Shown: positions 15,114 through 22,269 of the stretch, piece by piece | How positions within the stretch are numbered: position 1 is the first letter of the stretch | Layout: each line of letters opens with the position of its first letter | Virus record (IMG/VR): IMGVR_UViG_3300020183_000163 | Span: 1 to 42,639 of that record | DNA from: a virus | DNA: 42,639 bases | Direction: 5' to 3' (one strand) | Position numbers and translations under genes: made by a program | Notes under the pieces: generated by a model | The model's input: only the letters and a program-made list of their open reading frames with translations | What the model was told of the DNA's origin: nothing | The model's database searches: none

Positions 15114-15504
15114 GTTTTCCTCCACGATTCAACTTAGATTTAATAATTTCAATTTGTTCTTTATTTAGTATTTTGAGAGCTGCTTGTGCTTTTTCATTAC
15201 TATAACCATAGTATTGCTTGACACATTCAAGATCTTCTATCTTAGTTTTCTTTTCCCAAGGAGAAAATCGTTTTCTCTTCCTGACAATATTTATATAAAA
15301 ATCATATTGAAGTTTGTTAGGAAGAGTATAATTTAAATTCATTTCATTTGCTATGAAGATAGTATCATAGAAAGATGACATGCATTTGGTAATAACCCAA
15401 GATGGATAATCTTTTTCCCATCCTGGATCTTCGCCGTCCATTAAATTAACTTTAGTTTCATTGATGCTCTTCAAATAATCCGTCAGATTGTATTGGAAGT
15501 TCAT
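15106..15504 (-). CDS. gp62: Clamp loader small subunit (T4 gp62-like)
   Basis: With gp44 this protein forms the complex that opens the gp45 clamp and loads it on DNA. The 132 residues (MNFQYNLTDYLKSINETKVN, then YPSWVITKCMSSFYDTIFIA) correspond to the cyanophage version, shorter than T4 gp62 (187 aa). Its first 47 nt overlap the end of the methylase gene in another frame, so the inserted HNH-Dam pair was joined without loss of gp62 codons. RegA follows with an 8-nt overlap. Confidence 0.88.
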   Translation of the reverse strand: MNFQYNLTDYLKSINETKVNLMDGEDPGWEKDYPSWVITKCMSSFYDTIFIANEMNLNYTLPNKLQYDFYINIVRKRKRFSPWEKKTKIEDLECVKQYYGYSNEKAQAALKILNKEQIEIIKSKLNRGGKHD

Positions 15505-16303
15505 AATTTAGTAGTAGAAGTTCTTTGCGACTTTTTTGATTTTGGTTATAGTTACCAGTAGATCTCATGGTATAGGTAAGATTCCAATCTTTCTGATACC
15601 ATTTAGGAAACCTTTCTTTAACAAATAAATCTGAATTATAAGTAATCATACATTTATTCAAACTATTATTTACCGATGCAGCAAACCACTCATGATCAAA
15701 TCCTTTATGCATGTTACCATTCTTACCATATAACGATGTTTTAATATCATATGGTGGGTCTAAAAATACAAAAGCATCTTCACCATAAAGAAGTTCTTGA
15801 TAATTTAGATTAGTAATTCTCCAATTACTAATCAATTCTCCAATAAAAGGAAGTTTATCTATTCCTTTAAAAGTAAAATTCTGTCTTGATGCCTGTTCGC
15901 TAAATGAAGATGATTCAGACAGTCCACTGAAAGAACATTTATTTACAAGATAAAAATTAAATGCCACAATGTACTCATCTTGTTCATCTAATCTCTGTTT
16001 AGCATTATCAAATGCAATTCGATGAGCATCTGGACTTTCACCAAGTTGAGTTTTGAGTTCTCTAAGATCGTCTGACAACCTCCTAGGATCGTCTCTGAGG
16101 ACCCTCCAGAAGCAGTAGAGGGGTCTGTAAAGGTCGTTGACCCAAACCTCTGCATAGGGGTAGTTCTGCGTCACGTAGAGCGCCATAGAACCACCTCCAA
16201 GGAATGGTTCACGATACCTTTCAATGGTTGGAAGATTAGAACTTAAATATTTTATTGCTCTAGATTTTCCTCCAGGGTATCTAAGGGGAGTTTTGTACAT
16301 CAT
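15458..16303 (-). CDS. dam: DNA adenine N6-methyltransferase, Dam/D12 class
   Basis: The enzyme transfers a methyl group from S-adenosylmethionine to N6 of adenine. The 281 residues have the D12-class order: N-terminal LRYPGGKSRAIKYL (7-20), SAM-binding EPFLGGGSMALYV (32-44) and the catalytic FVFLDPPYD with DPPY at 182-185. NKCSFSGLSESSSFSEQ resembles the segment of Dam proteins that contacts DNA. Length and motifs suggest an active enzyme. The target may be GATC as in T4 Dam, but the sequence does not prove it. No restriction enzyme is adjacent. It is coupled to the HNH gene upstream by an ATGA overlap and overlaps gene 62 downstream. Confidence 0.92.
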   Translation of the reverse strand: MMYKTPLRYPGGKSRAIKYLSSNLPTIERYREPFLGGGSMALYVTQNYPYAEVWVNDLYRPLYCFWRVLRDDPRRLSDDLRELKTQLGESPDAHRIAFDNAKQRLDEQDEYIVAFNFYLVNKCSFSGLSESSSFSEQASRQNFTFKGIDKLPFIGELISNWRITNLNYQELLYGEDAFVFLDPPYDIKTSLYGKNGNMHKGFDHEWFAASVNNSLNKCMITYNSDLFVKERFPKWYQKDWNLTYTMRSTGNYNQNQKSRKELLLLNYELPIQSDGLFEEHQ

Positions 16304-16713
16304 AAAAAATCAAGTGTGTTTGGTTCTAAATTATTGTTAGAATATAATTTTCGTTCTTCAACATACTTTCTATAGACATCCACTGGACAATCTTTTCTAC
16401 CTAGATTTTCACCTCTAGTAGTAAGAACTACATTACCAGGAACATAACCTCTTGAATCGTCAAGACGATCTAAACTAATTGATTGTGGGCAATGCTTTTT
16501 AAAAACATCATTAGGATTTAAAGGATAGTTTGACCAATAACATCTCCCATTCTGTTTTTTATAGAGTTCTATCAAATGCTGTTCAGTGATTTCAACATCA
16601 AGCCAGTGATCTCTTTTAGTCCCGTTTCTTTTCATAAATCCAGGTCTAGAGTTTCCTCTAGCACGACGAAGTAACATCTTCCAAGGATTTTGATTATGAT
16701 TTAAACTTGTCAT
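16300..16713 (-). CDS. HNH-type endonuclease, probably a homing or freestanding mobile nuclease
   Basis: A 137-aa basic protein. GRCYWSNYPLNPNDVF precedes SISLDRLDDSRGYVPGNVVL and TTRGENLGRKD. This is the pattern of short phage HNH proteins: a Cys strand, then S-L-D-R-L-D followed by G-Y-x-x-x-N. The first Cys pair is incomplete (C then S), so a fully zinc-stabilised HNH is not obvious. The gene lies between clamp-loader genes 44 and 62, which are normally adjacent, and overlaps both neighbours by 4 nt. A homing-type insertion that carried in the methylase is an inference. Confidence 0.8.
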   Translation of the reverse strand: MTSLNHNQNPWKMLLRRARGNSRPGFMKRNGTKRDHWLDVEITEQHLIELYKKQNGRCYWSNYPLNPNDVFKKHCPQSISLDRLDDSRGYVPGNVVLTTRGENLGRKDCPVDVYRKYVEERKLYSNNNLEPNTLDFL

Positions 16714-17651
16714 TTAAATTCACACTCCACCATCATTTCAGTAAGAGCCGCAAGAAGATTAATTTCTTGATCAGCAACAAATGCAGATTGATATTGATAC
16801 TTGGCAACAATCAACACTGCTTGTGGAATGGTTCTAGCATCCAAATAGTTATACAGATTGTCATATACAGAACGAAAAATGTGAGAAGGTTCATTATCAA
16901 GATTGTTTGACACCCACTTTTTAACTACAGTAAATTCTTTATTTTTCATTGCCTTAGTAAGTTCAGTGAATTTAATATCAGACAAGTTTGATAGGATACC
17001 ACTATCAATTTCTCCACCAACAGAATACCGTTGGCATTCATTTAATGCCCTACGCCAATCTGGAAAAAATTTAAAAATTAATTGTTGAAGAACTTTTGGA
17101 TCATATTTAATATCTTCTTTCTCAAGAATAAACTTGAGACGGTTAAAGAATTGTGTTGCAAGTTCTGGTTTTTCATTTCCTGGAATTGAAAAATCAATGA
17201 CTGAACATCGAGAGTGGAGCGGTTCAATGATTTTGTTTTTGAAATTGCAGGTAAAAATAAATCTACAATTGCCATGAAACGCCTCAATATTCGCCCTTAA
17301 GGCAAGCTGTACATCTGAAGATGTGTTGTCAGCTTCGTCAACAATAATAACTTTATGGTTGGAATCACTAGATAATGATACGGTCGATGCAAAATTTTTA
17401 ACTTTATTCCTTACTGTATCAAGAAATCGTCCTTCGTCCGATCCGTTAATGATAATGTAATCTGCTTTTAATTCTTCGCACAGTGCTCTAGCAACTGTTG
17501 TTTTACCAATGCCAGCAGTTCCACAAAGAAGAAGATTAGAGATTTCCCCAGCAGAAAGAAAATCCTGAAATGTTTTTTTACTCAGTTTAGGAAGAATACA
17601 ATCACTGATTGTCTTTGGTCGGTATTTTTCAACCCAAACAAAATTACTCAT
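16710..17651 (-). CDS. gp44: Clamp loader large subunit, AAA+ ATPase (T4 gp44-like)
   Basis: The ATPase subunit of the clamp loader. The 313 residues show Walker A GTAGIGKTT (44-52), Walker B VIIVDEAD (101-108), the SRC motif LHSRCSVIDF (arginine finger) and a C-terminal helical collar. T4 gp44 is 319 aa. It lies 16 nt after the clamp gene. The stop overlaps the start of the inserted HNH gene rather than gene 62. Confidence 0.96.
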   Translation of the reverse strand: MSNFVWVEKYRPKTISDCILPKLSKKTFQDFLSAGEISNLLLCGTAGIGKTTVARALCEELKADYIIINGSDEGRFLDTVRNKVKNFASTVSLSSDSNHKVIIVDEADNTSSDVQLALRANIEAFHGNCRFIFTCNFKNKIIEPLHSRCSVIDFSIPGNEKPELATQFFNRLKFILEKEDIKYDPKVLQQLIFKFFPDWRRALNECQRYSVGGEIDSGILSNLSDIKFTELTKAMKNKEFTVVKKWVSNNLDNEPSHIFRSVYDNLYNYLDARTIPQAVLIVAKYQYQSAFVADQEINLLAALTEMMVECEFK

Positions 17652-17666
17652 AATAAATCAATAACC

Positions 17667-18338
17667 TCAAGATTTTTGAAAACTTGAATCGGGTTCTAGA
17701 GCAATGATGTACTCTAGTTTATCTACAGTGTTAGTAAACTTTACTGCCTTTGAATAAAGATTTACTTTATAGTTGCCTTTGAGGATTTTAAAATTCTCAG
17801 TTTTAAGATTATATCTAAATGTGTCTGAAGAATTACCAACTTCAATTGAAAAGGTATTTGATGTATTATTATCTTTGTCTTTACAAATAACATTGACATC
17901 AGATCCATCACATTCAATACAGAGGTCTGGGAACTTCATAGTATTAAATGCCCTCATCAACTTTTCAAAAGTAACAACATCCAAATTAAAATTAAATTGA
18001 GATTCTCCCAAATTTGGTTTTGTATCTGGAGCACTGATGATAACTTCAGGATCAGTAAAAAAGTATTTTACACTAAGTTTACCATCAACAAATTTTACAA
18101 ACTTATCATTAGTAAAATTCAACTCAGGGTCATTTGCAAATAAATCAAATGATTGAGCAAACTCAGCAAGATCGTAAATAGCAAATCCAATTGGAAACTC
18201 TTCCTCAATGGTAGCAGAAGCATAAATGTTTTTAGTTACTGCAATGGTTGCAATTGTACTGCCTGGTTTAATTGCAATAGAATTATTAATGCCAACAAAA
18301 TTTTTAAGAATAGAAAGTGTTTTCTTGGATAGTTTCAT
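17667..18338 (-). CDS. gp45: Sliding clamp (T4 gp45-like)
   Basis: A trimeric ring that tethers gp43 to DNA and, in T4, also activates late transcription together with gp55. The 223 residues (MKLSKKTLSILKNFVGINNS, then FPIGFAIYDLAEFAQSF and NFNLDVVTFEKLMRAFNTM) match the gp45 family in length (T4 228 aa) and pattern. The ATG at 18338 directly follows the stop of the DUF3310-like gene; an in-frame TTG two codons earlier is less likely. Co-occurrence with gp55 and NATAAATA boxes supports a T4-like late switch. Confidence 0.95.
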   Translation of the reverse strand: MKLSKKTLSILKNFVGINNSIAIKPGSTIATIAVTKNIYASATIEEEFPIGFAIYDLAEFAQSFDLFANDPELNFTNDKFVKFVDGKLSVKYFFTDPEVIISAPDTKPNLGESQFNFNLDVVTFEKLMRAFNTMKFPDLCIECDGSDVNVICKDKDNNTSNTFSIEVGNSSDTFRYNLKTENFKILKGNYKVNLYSKAVKFTNTVDKLEYIIALEPDSSFQKS

Positions 18339-18340
18339 AA

Positions 18341-18667
18341 TCAACGAAATTCAGTAAGACCATTTTGAGTACGAGTATAATGACCATCAAAATGCAACAG
18401 GAGCATTGCATAATGAATTACTTTCATAAGATCTCTTTTGTTTCGACCATCTTTATCACCGTAACGACTTCCATACTTTAGGATATTTGCCTGACAAAAT
18501 CCAGTTGCAAGTTTCTTTGCCGCCATCAAATCAATTGTTTGAATGTCAGCGTACCCATCCTCATCACCACAGTAATGCCCATGATAGGTACTAGTTACAT
18601 AATCCTCAATGTCTTTGAGGATTTTGCCTTCATTATATTTCCAAAGATTGTTTTTTTGTTCAGTCAT
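18341..18667 (-). CDS. DUF3310-like protein (often labelled nucleotide kinase)
   Basis: A 108-aa protein. YVTSTYHGHYCG, IQTIDLMAAKKLATGFCQAN and ILKYGSRYGDKDGRNKRDLM plus KVIHYAMLLLHFDGHY follow the DUF3310 pattern (HY...iE.iD...f..GN.iKY..R...K....DL.K...Y). The label nucleotide kinase is widespread in annotations but has no visible P-loop support here; the biochemical function is unknown. The start at 18667 (MTEQKNNLWKYNEG) is chosen from family resemblance and because a candidate promoter lies between it and longer in-frame starts. It is the first gene of the clamp operon. Confidence 0.8.
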   Translation of the reverse strand: MTEQKNNLWKYNEGKILKDIEDYVTSTYHGHYCGDEDGYADIQTIDLMAAKKLATGFCQANILKYGSRYGDKDGRNKRDLMKVIHYAMLLLHFDGHYTRTQNGLTEFR

Positions 18668-18695
18668 AACATCAAATAAAAGGGACCAAGAATTA

Positions 18696-18724
18696 ATCAT
18701 AGGTAAAAAGAAATTTGTTTGCAA
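18696..18724 (-). promoter_or_regulatory. Host sigma70-type promoter for the clamp operon (candidate)
   Basis: On the minus strand, TTGCAA (18719-18724) and TATGAT (18696-18701) are separated by 17 nt and lie 29 nt upstream of the ATG at 18667. The -35 lies inside a perfect inverted repeat AAATTTG-CAAA-CAAATTT. The -10 fits well; the -35 matches 4 of 6. Confidence 0.5.
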
Positions 18725-18782
18725 ATTTTTTCAACTTCTCTTTCCCAAATGTTTTAGGGAGAATTGCTTCCCCCATATCATA

Positions 18783-19892
18783 TCAGAAAGTTTCTTCGTT
18801 GTCAACTTTGTTGATATCAATATCAGCATCAACCTTGTCATACAGTTCAAGGAAGGATTGCTTAGTGTCATCGTCAAAGCGGTTCAAGCAAAGATTAATT
18901 GCTTTTACCTTGTTATTGAAGATACTGTAAGCACGGATAACATGAGCAAGGCGACGAGTAGAAACAACCTCATCAATTGCACCATCATAAAAAGTTTTAC
19001 GAATGATGTTTGCCCAATCAACAAGATGCTTGCAGAAACTTTCATCATAACAATCAAGTTGTTTTGACAAACGACTAAGGATCTCAACTTCAACCTTGGC
19101 AGTGGGATACTCTTGCTCAAGAGTAACAGGGAAACGCTCAAGAAATGCTTCGTTCAGAACATTAGTGCCAATGAAGCGTCCATCATCAGAACCCTTGCCC
19201 TTAGTGTTTGCGGTAGCAAATACATTGAATCCAGGAGAAGGACGGACATACTTACCAATCTTCTTCAGAAAAACACCTTTACCTTCTAGAACACTTTGCA
19301 GACAGAGGATTTTGTTTGAGGCAAGGTCGATTTCATCGAGGAGCAATACTGCACCTCGTTCAATAGCTTCAATGACAGGACCGTTATGCCAAGAAGTATT
19401 ACCGTCAACAAGACGGAATCCCCCAATGAGATCATCTTCATCAGTTTCGATAGTAATGTTAACACGGATAAGTTCTCGTTTTAGTTGGGCACATGCTTGT
19501 TCAACACTTACAGTTTTACCATTACCAGAAAGACCCGTGATGAAGGTGGGATAGAAAAGACGCGATTGAATAATCTTTTTAATATCGGTAAAATTGCCAA
19601 ATTTAACAAAAGAACTATCAATCTCAGGAATAAGATTTTGCTGCACAGTTGGTTCTACAGAAGGAGATTTGAAAGTTTGTTCCAGTTTTTCTTGAACAGT
19701 CAAGTCCCAACGACCATGACCAACTTTGTAGTTATCAAGACGTTTTGAAATAGTGGGATAAGACACATCAAAATAATCTGCTGCTGCATTAATAGCATCA
19801 CCGCCGAAGGCATCGCCGTAACTTTGACGAATAAAGTTAAGGAGTTCTGCAATTTCAATGTTGTGATTGCGGGACATTTGTGAGTTGTTCAT
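18783..19892 (-). CDS. cobS: MoxR/CobS-type AAA+ ATPase
   Basis: A 369-aa AAA+ protein. Residues about 15-65 (AADYFDVSYPTISKRLDNYK) look like a small helix-turn-helix or CobS N-terminal segment. Walker A is GLSGNGKT (120-127) and Walker B is AVLLLDEIDL (181-190). The sensor region follows (NVFATANTKGKG), then RFPVTLEQEYP and the arginine-finger/lid region. This is the protein called CobS in cyanophages, named after the ATPase of the aerobic cobaltochelatase. It pairs with the VWA protein gene 60 nt upstream, the usual MoxR-VWA organisation. Neither CobN nor any other cobalamin gene is in view, so a chaperone or protease-activating role is equally possible. Confidence 0.88.
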   Translation of the reverse strand: MNNSQMSRNHNIEIAELLNFIRQSYGDAFGGDAINAAADYFDVSYPTISKRLDNYKVGHGRWDLTVQEKLEQTFKSPSVEPTVQQNLIPEIDSSFVKFGNFTDIKKIIQSRLFYPTFITGLSGNGKTVSVEQACAQLKRELIRVNITIETDEDDLIGGFRLVDGNTSWHNGPVIEAIERGAVLLLDEIDLASNKILCLQSVLEGKGVFLKKIGKYVRPSPGFNVFATANTKGKGSDDGRFIGTNVLNEAFLERFPVTLEQEYPTAKVEVEILSRLSKQLDCYDESFCKHLVDWANIIRKTFYDGAIDEVVSTRRLAHVIRAYSIFNNKVKAINLCLNRFDDDTKQSFLELYDKVDADIDINKVDNEETF

Positions 19893-19952
19893 TGTTGACT
19901 TTAATAGTATAAGAGGAAGATGAGGAAAATGGCTCCTCTGTGTGCCAGATCG

Positions 19953-22091
19953 TCAAGCGACCACAGTAATGAAGGATGAGAGGATCTTTTTATTCAAGCA
20001 CTTGCTCTTAAGAGATTTCTGAAATGCACTTTTAATTTGTGAATTTGTTGCATTCTCATCCACAATAAACTGTTCACTTTGATTAAGTGAAGTAGAGGAA
20101 ATACCATAAAGAACATGATATCCACTGTCCTCAATAATAAACGACCTTTGTTTATTCCAAATCTTACGATATTCATCGTAACTTATCTTAGGTTCATGAG
20201 TCCAGTAAAATGAACTAACCTGACTACTAGGAAGAATACGAAACCCAATAAAGTTAACGTTAGGGTAGTTATCACGAAGATTGTTGATGAGAGTTTTAGT
20301 GACATTGTGTTCCTTTTTAAATGTTTTGTAGATATGACCTGTCTTGCGATCACGAAGACAGCACATACTTGTCACTCCTGCCATACCAATCATGTCTTCA
20401 TCAGGACGATCCCAACGCTTAACCGTAGTATAACGTGCAAGACCAGCAGATTCCCCATCTGTCAGGATTATAACATTTGCTTTTTGAATAGCATTTTGTT
20501 TGATAAATTCGGGGATCATTTTTTTTAATGCAATCAGAGTTTCATTCAACGGAGTCCCAGAAAGACCAAGACCAGAAGGAATTATAGAGTATCCCTTGTT
20601 TTCAGAATATGCAATACGCCACATATACTTACATTGATTTTCAAAATCTTTAGTATTGCAGCGATGCGAAATCAAATTCAAAAGACGGAAAGATTCGTGT
20701 ACAACGATATCTCCTGGTCTCTTCTCTTGGATTTCAATTTTATCATCCGCACATCTCCCTACAAGCGAGTTATGAATACCAGCAAATTCATAGGTAAAGG
20801 CATATACCTCAAAAGGAATTTGTACTTTTTTACAGAACCAGACAAGATTAAGAAGTTGTTTTACAGTATCCAAGATAACATCTGACATAGAACCAGACCA
20901 ATCAAGAATAAAAATGAGTCCATGATTCTTACCATCAGGAATAACATTAATCTTTTTAAAAAGATCATCATTAAATTTATAAGTATGAAGTTTGGTGCAA
21001 TCAAGTACTCCTGTACGTGCTGTAGAAGTACGTGAATATGCATCTGCAGATTTCTTGCATTCAAATTCTTTTACAAGATAGTTTACACCATTAATAGATT
21101 CTTTATAAAAATTTGAATATGCTAAATCAAACTGCTTGATCGCATCAGCATAGATAGGTATATCATTATAGAACTGATTACAATGATCACCAAGTAATTT
21201 ATAATCAACAACAATATTATCAAGTTTTATATCTGGAACTTCTACGTAAATTGTATCCTGAGTATAGTTATCAATAAAATCTTTTTGGTTTTCTTGAAAT
21301 GCTTTATCAGTAACAGAAGAAAGATCATCGTTATTATGACCACCACTATTATCAACTTTATCTTGTTTATCTTGATTTAATTTACCAGTTGATGATAAAG
21401 CTTCTTCATTTTTAGATTCAGATTTTATAGTGGTATCATTTGAAACACTAAACTCTTCTTCAGATTGCTGCTTTTCCATCTCAATAGATTCTGAAGACCT
21501 ACCAGCAGATGCAGAAGTATTATCAGATTGAATATTAATATTTTCTTGCTTTTTATTGTTCTTTGTATAGTTATACACATCAAGAGCAATCTGTTGAACT
21601 TCTTCAAAAGTTTCTGCATTTTCCGTTCGCTCAATAAACTCTTGCTCTTGCTCATTAAATTCAATGCAAGAAAAAGAACCAATCTTAAAGTAAAGATTAA
21701 TGCGATCAATCAAATTTATTTTATTAATCTCATCTTCTTTAATACAAAAGAAATTATCATCATTAAGTTCTTGGTATCCACGATAAAAAGTTTTAGAAAA
21801 TCCTGGATACTTCCTCTTCATCATTTTCTCAATACGTGCATCTTCAATGACGTTAATATAATCTTTAGGGATAGAAAAATCCCAATCTGAATTAGGAGTA
21901 AAAAGAGCATGACCTACTTCATGCCCAACAAGAAGATCGTAAACAGTATTAGAAGCACGTTGCCAATTGGGGAGGATTAGAACACGACGGTCCACATCAA
22001 ACGATGCAGTGCTAACGTTCTTGTGTTCAACAATCAGGTTTTCAGTAGCAAGCAATTTAGCAAGATTGCCTTTAACTTCTTGGTTGTACAT
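19953..22091 (-). CDS. VWA-domain protein with N-terminal HExxH metallopeptidase motif (CobT-like)
   Basis: A 712-aa protein with three parts. Residues 1-180 contain VGHEVGHALFTP (H57, E58, H61) and 19 residues on NVIEDARIE (E83), the gluzincin-like zinc set. Residues about 180-285 are a low-complexity Ser/Asn/Gln/Glu linker. Residues about 390-690 are a von Willebrand A domain with a complete MIDAS: DWSGSMS (397-403), T513 in SGTPLNET and TDGES (544-548). The family is labelled CobT or peptidase in cyanophages. It is transcribed with, and probably activated by, the adjacent AAA+ protein. The zinc motif appears intact, so proteolysis of an unknown target is plausible. This is inference. Confidence 0.88.
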   Translation of the reverse strand: MYNQEVKGNLAKLLATENLIVEHKNVSTASFDVDRRVLILPNWQRASNTVYDLLVGHEVGHALFTPNSDWDFSIPKDYINVIEDARIEKMMKRKYPGFSKTFYRGYQELNDDNFFCIKEDEINKINLIDRINLYFKIGSFSCIEFNEQEQEFIERTENAETFEEVQQIALDVYNYTKNNKKQENINIQSDNTSASAGRSSESIEMEKQQSEEEFSVSNDTTIKSESKNEEALSSTGKLNQDKQDKVDNSGGHNNDDLSSVTDKAFQENQKDFIDNYTQDTIYVEVPDIKLDNIVVDYKLLGDHCNQFYNDIPIYADAIKQFDLAYSNFYKESINGVNYLVKEFECKKSADAYSRTSTARTGVLDCTKLHTYKFNDDLFKKINVIPDGKNHGLIFILDWSGSMSDVILDTVKQLLNLVWFCKKVQIPFEVYAFTYEFAGIHNSLVGRCADDKIEIQEKRPGDIVVHESFRLLNLISHRCNTKDFENQCKYMWRIAYSENKGYSIIPSGLGLSGTPLNETLIALKKMIPEFIKQNAIQKANVIILTDGESAGLARYTTVKRWDRPDEDMIGMAGVTSMCCLRDRKTGHIYKTFKKEHNVTKTLINNLRDNYPNVNFIGFRILPSSQVSSFYWTHEPKISYDEYRKIWNKQRSFIIEDSGYHVLYGISSTSLNQSEQFIVDENATNSQIKSAFQKSLKSKCLNKKILSSFITVVA

Positions 22092-22116
22092 AAGTAAGGT
22101 TCCGTTTTGGATGTAC

Positions 22117-22269
22117 CTATACTACAAAAAAAGACCTCCCTTTGCGGGAGGTCATGTGACACTTTTTGAACTGGGCGAGTCGCTTCTTCGCCTGACGCAT
22201 CGCCTGAGGTTTCAGATGACGCTTTTGATCTTTCTTAGAATGGTGTTGCCAATTAGGTAGTTGTGCCAT
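22117..22269 (-). CDS. Possible small basic protein overlapping the gp46 terminator (50 aa)
   Basis: An ATG at 22269, inside the end of gene 46, opens 50 codons (MAQLPNWQHHSKKDQKRHLK, then PQAMRQAKKRLAQFKKC) ending at 22117. The product would be very basic and helical. The DNA is visibly more GC-rich than its surroundings. There is no clear ribosome binding site, and the last codons run through the terminator hairpin, so it may be a non-coding leader or spacer instead. Confidence 0.4.
   Translation of the reverse strand: MAQLPNWQHHSKKDQKRHLKPQAMRQAKKRLAQFKKCHMTSRKGRSFFVV
22126..22153 (-). terminator. Rho-independent terminator after gene 46
   Basis: GACCTCCC pairs with GGGAGGTC (8 bp, loop GCAAA) and is followed by seven T on the minus strand. 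It separates the 55-47-46 unit from the VWA/AAA+ unit. Confidence 0.9.

Noticed and set aside
15291-15298. TATAAATA word inside gene 62
   Set aside because: It is coded by Tyr-Ile-Asn within conserved gp62 sequence, and no sensible start follows.
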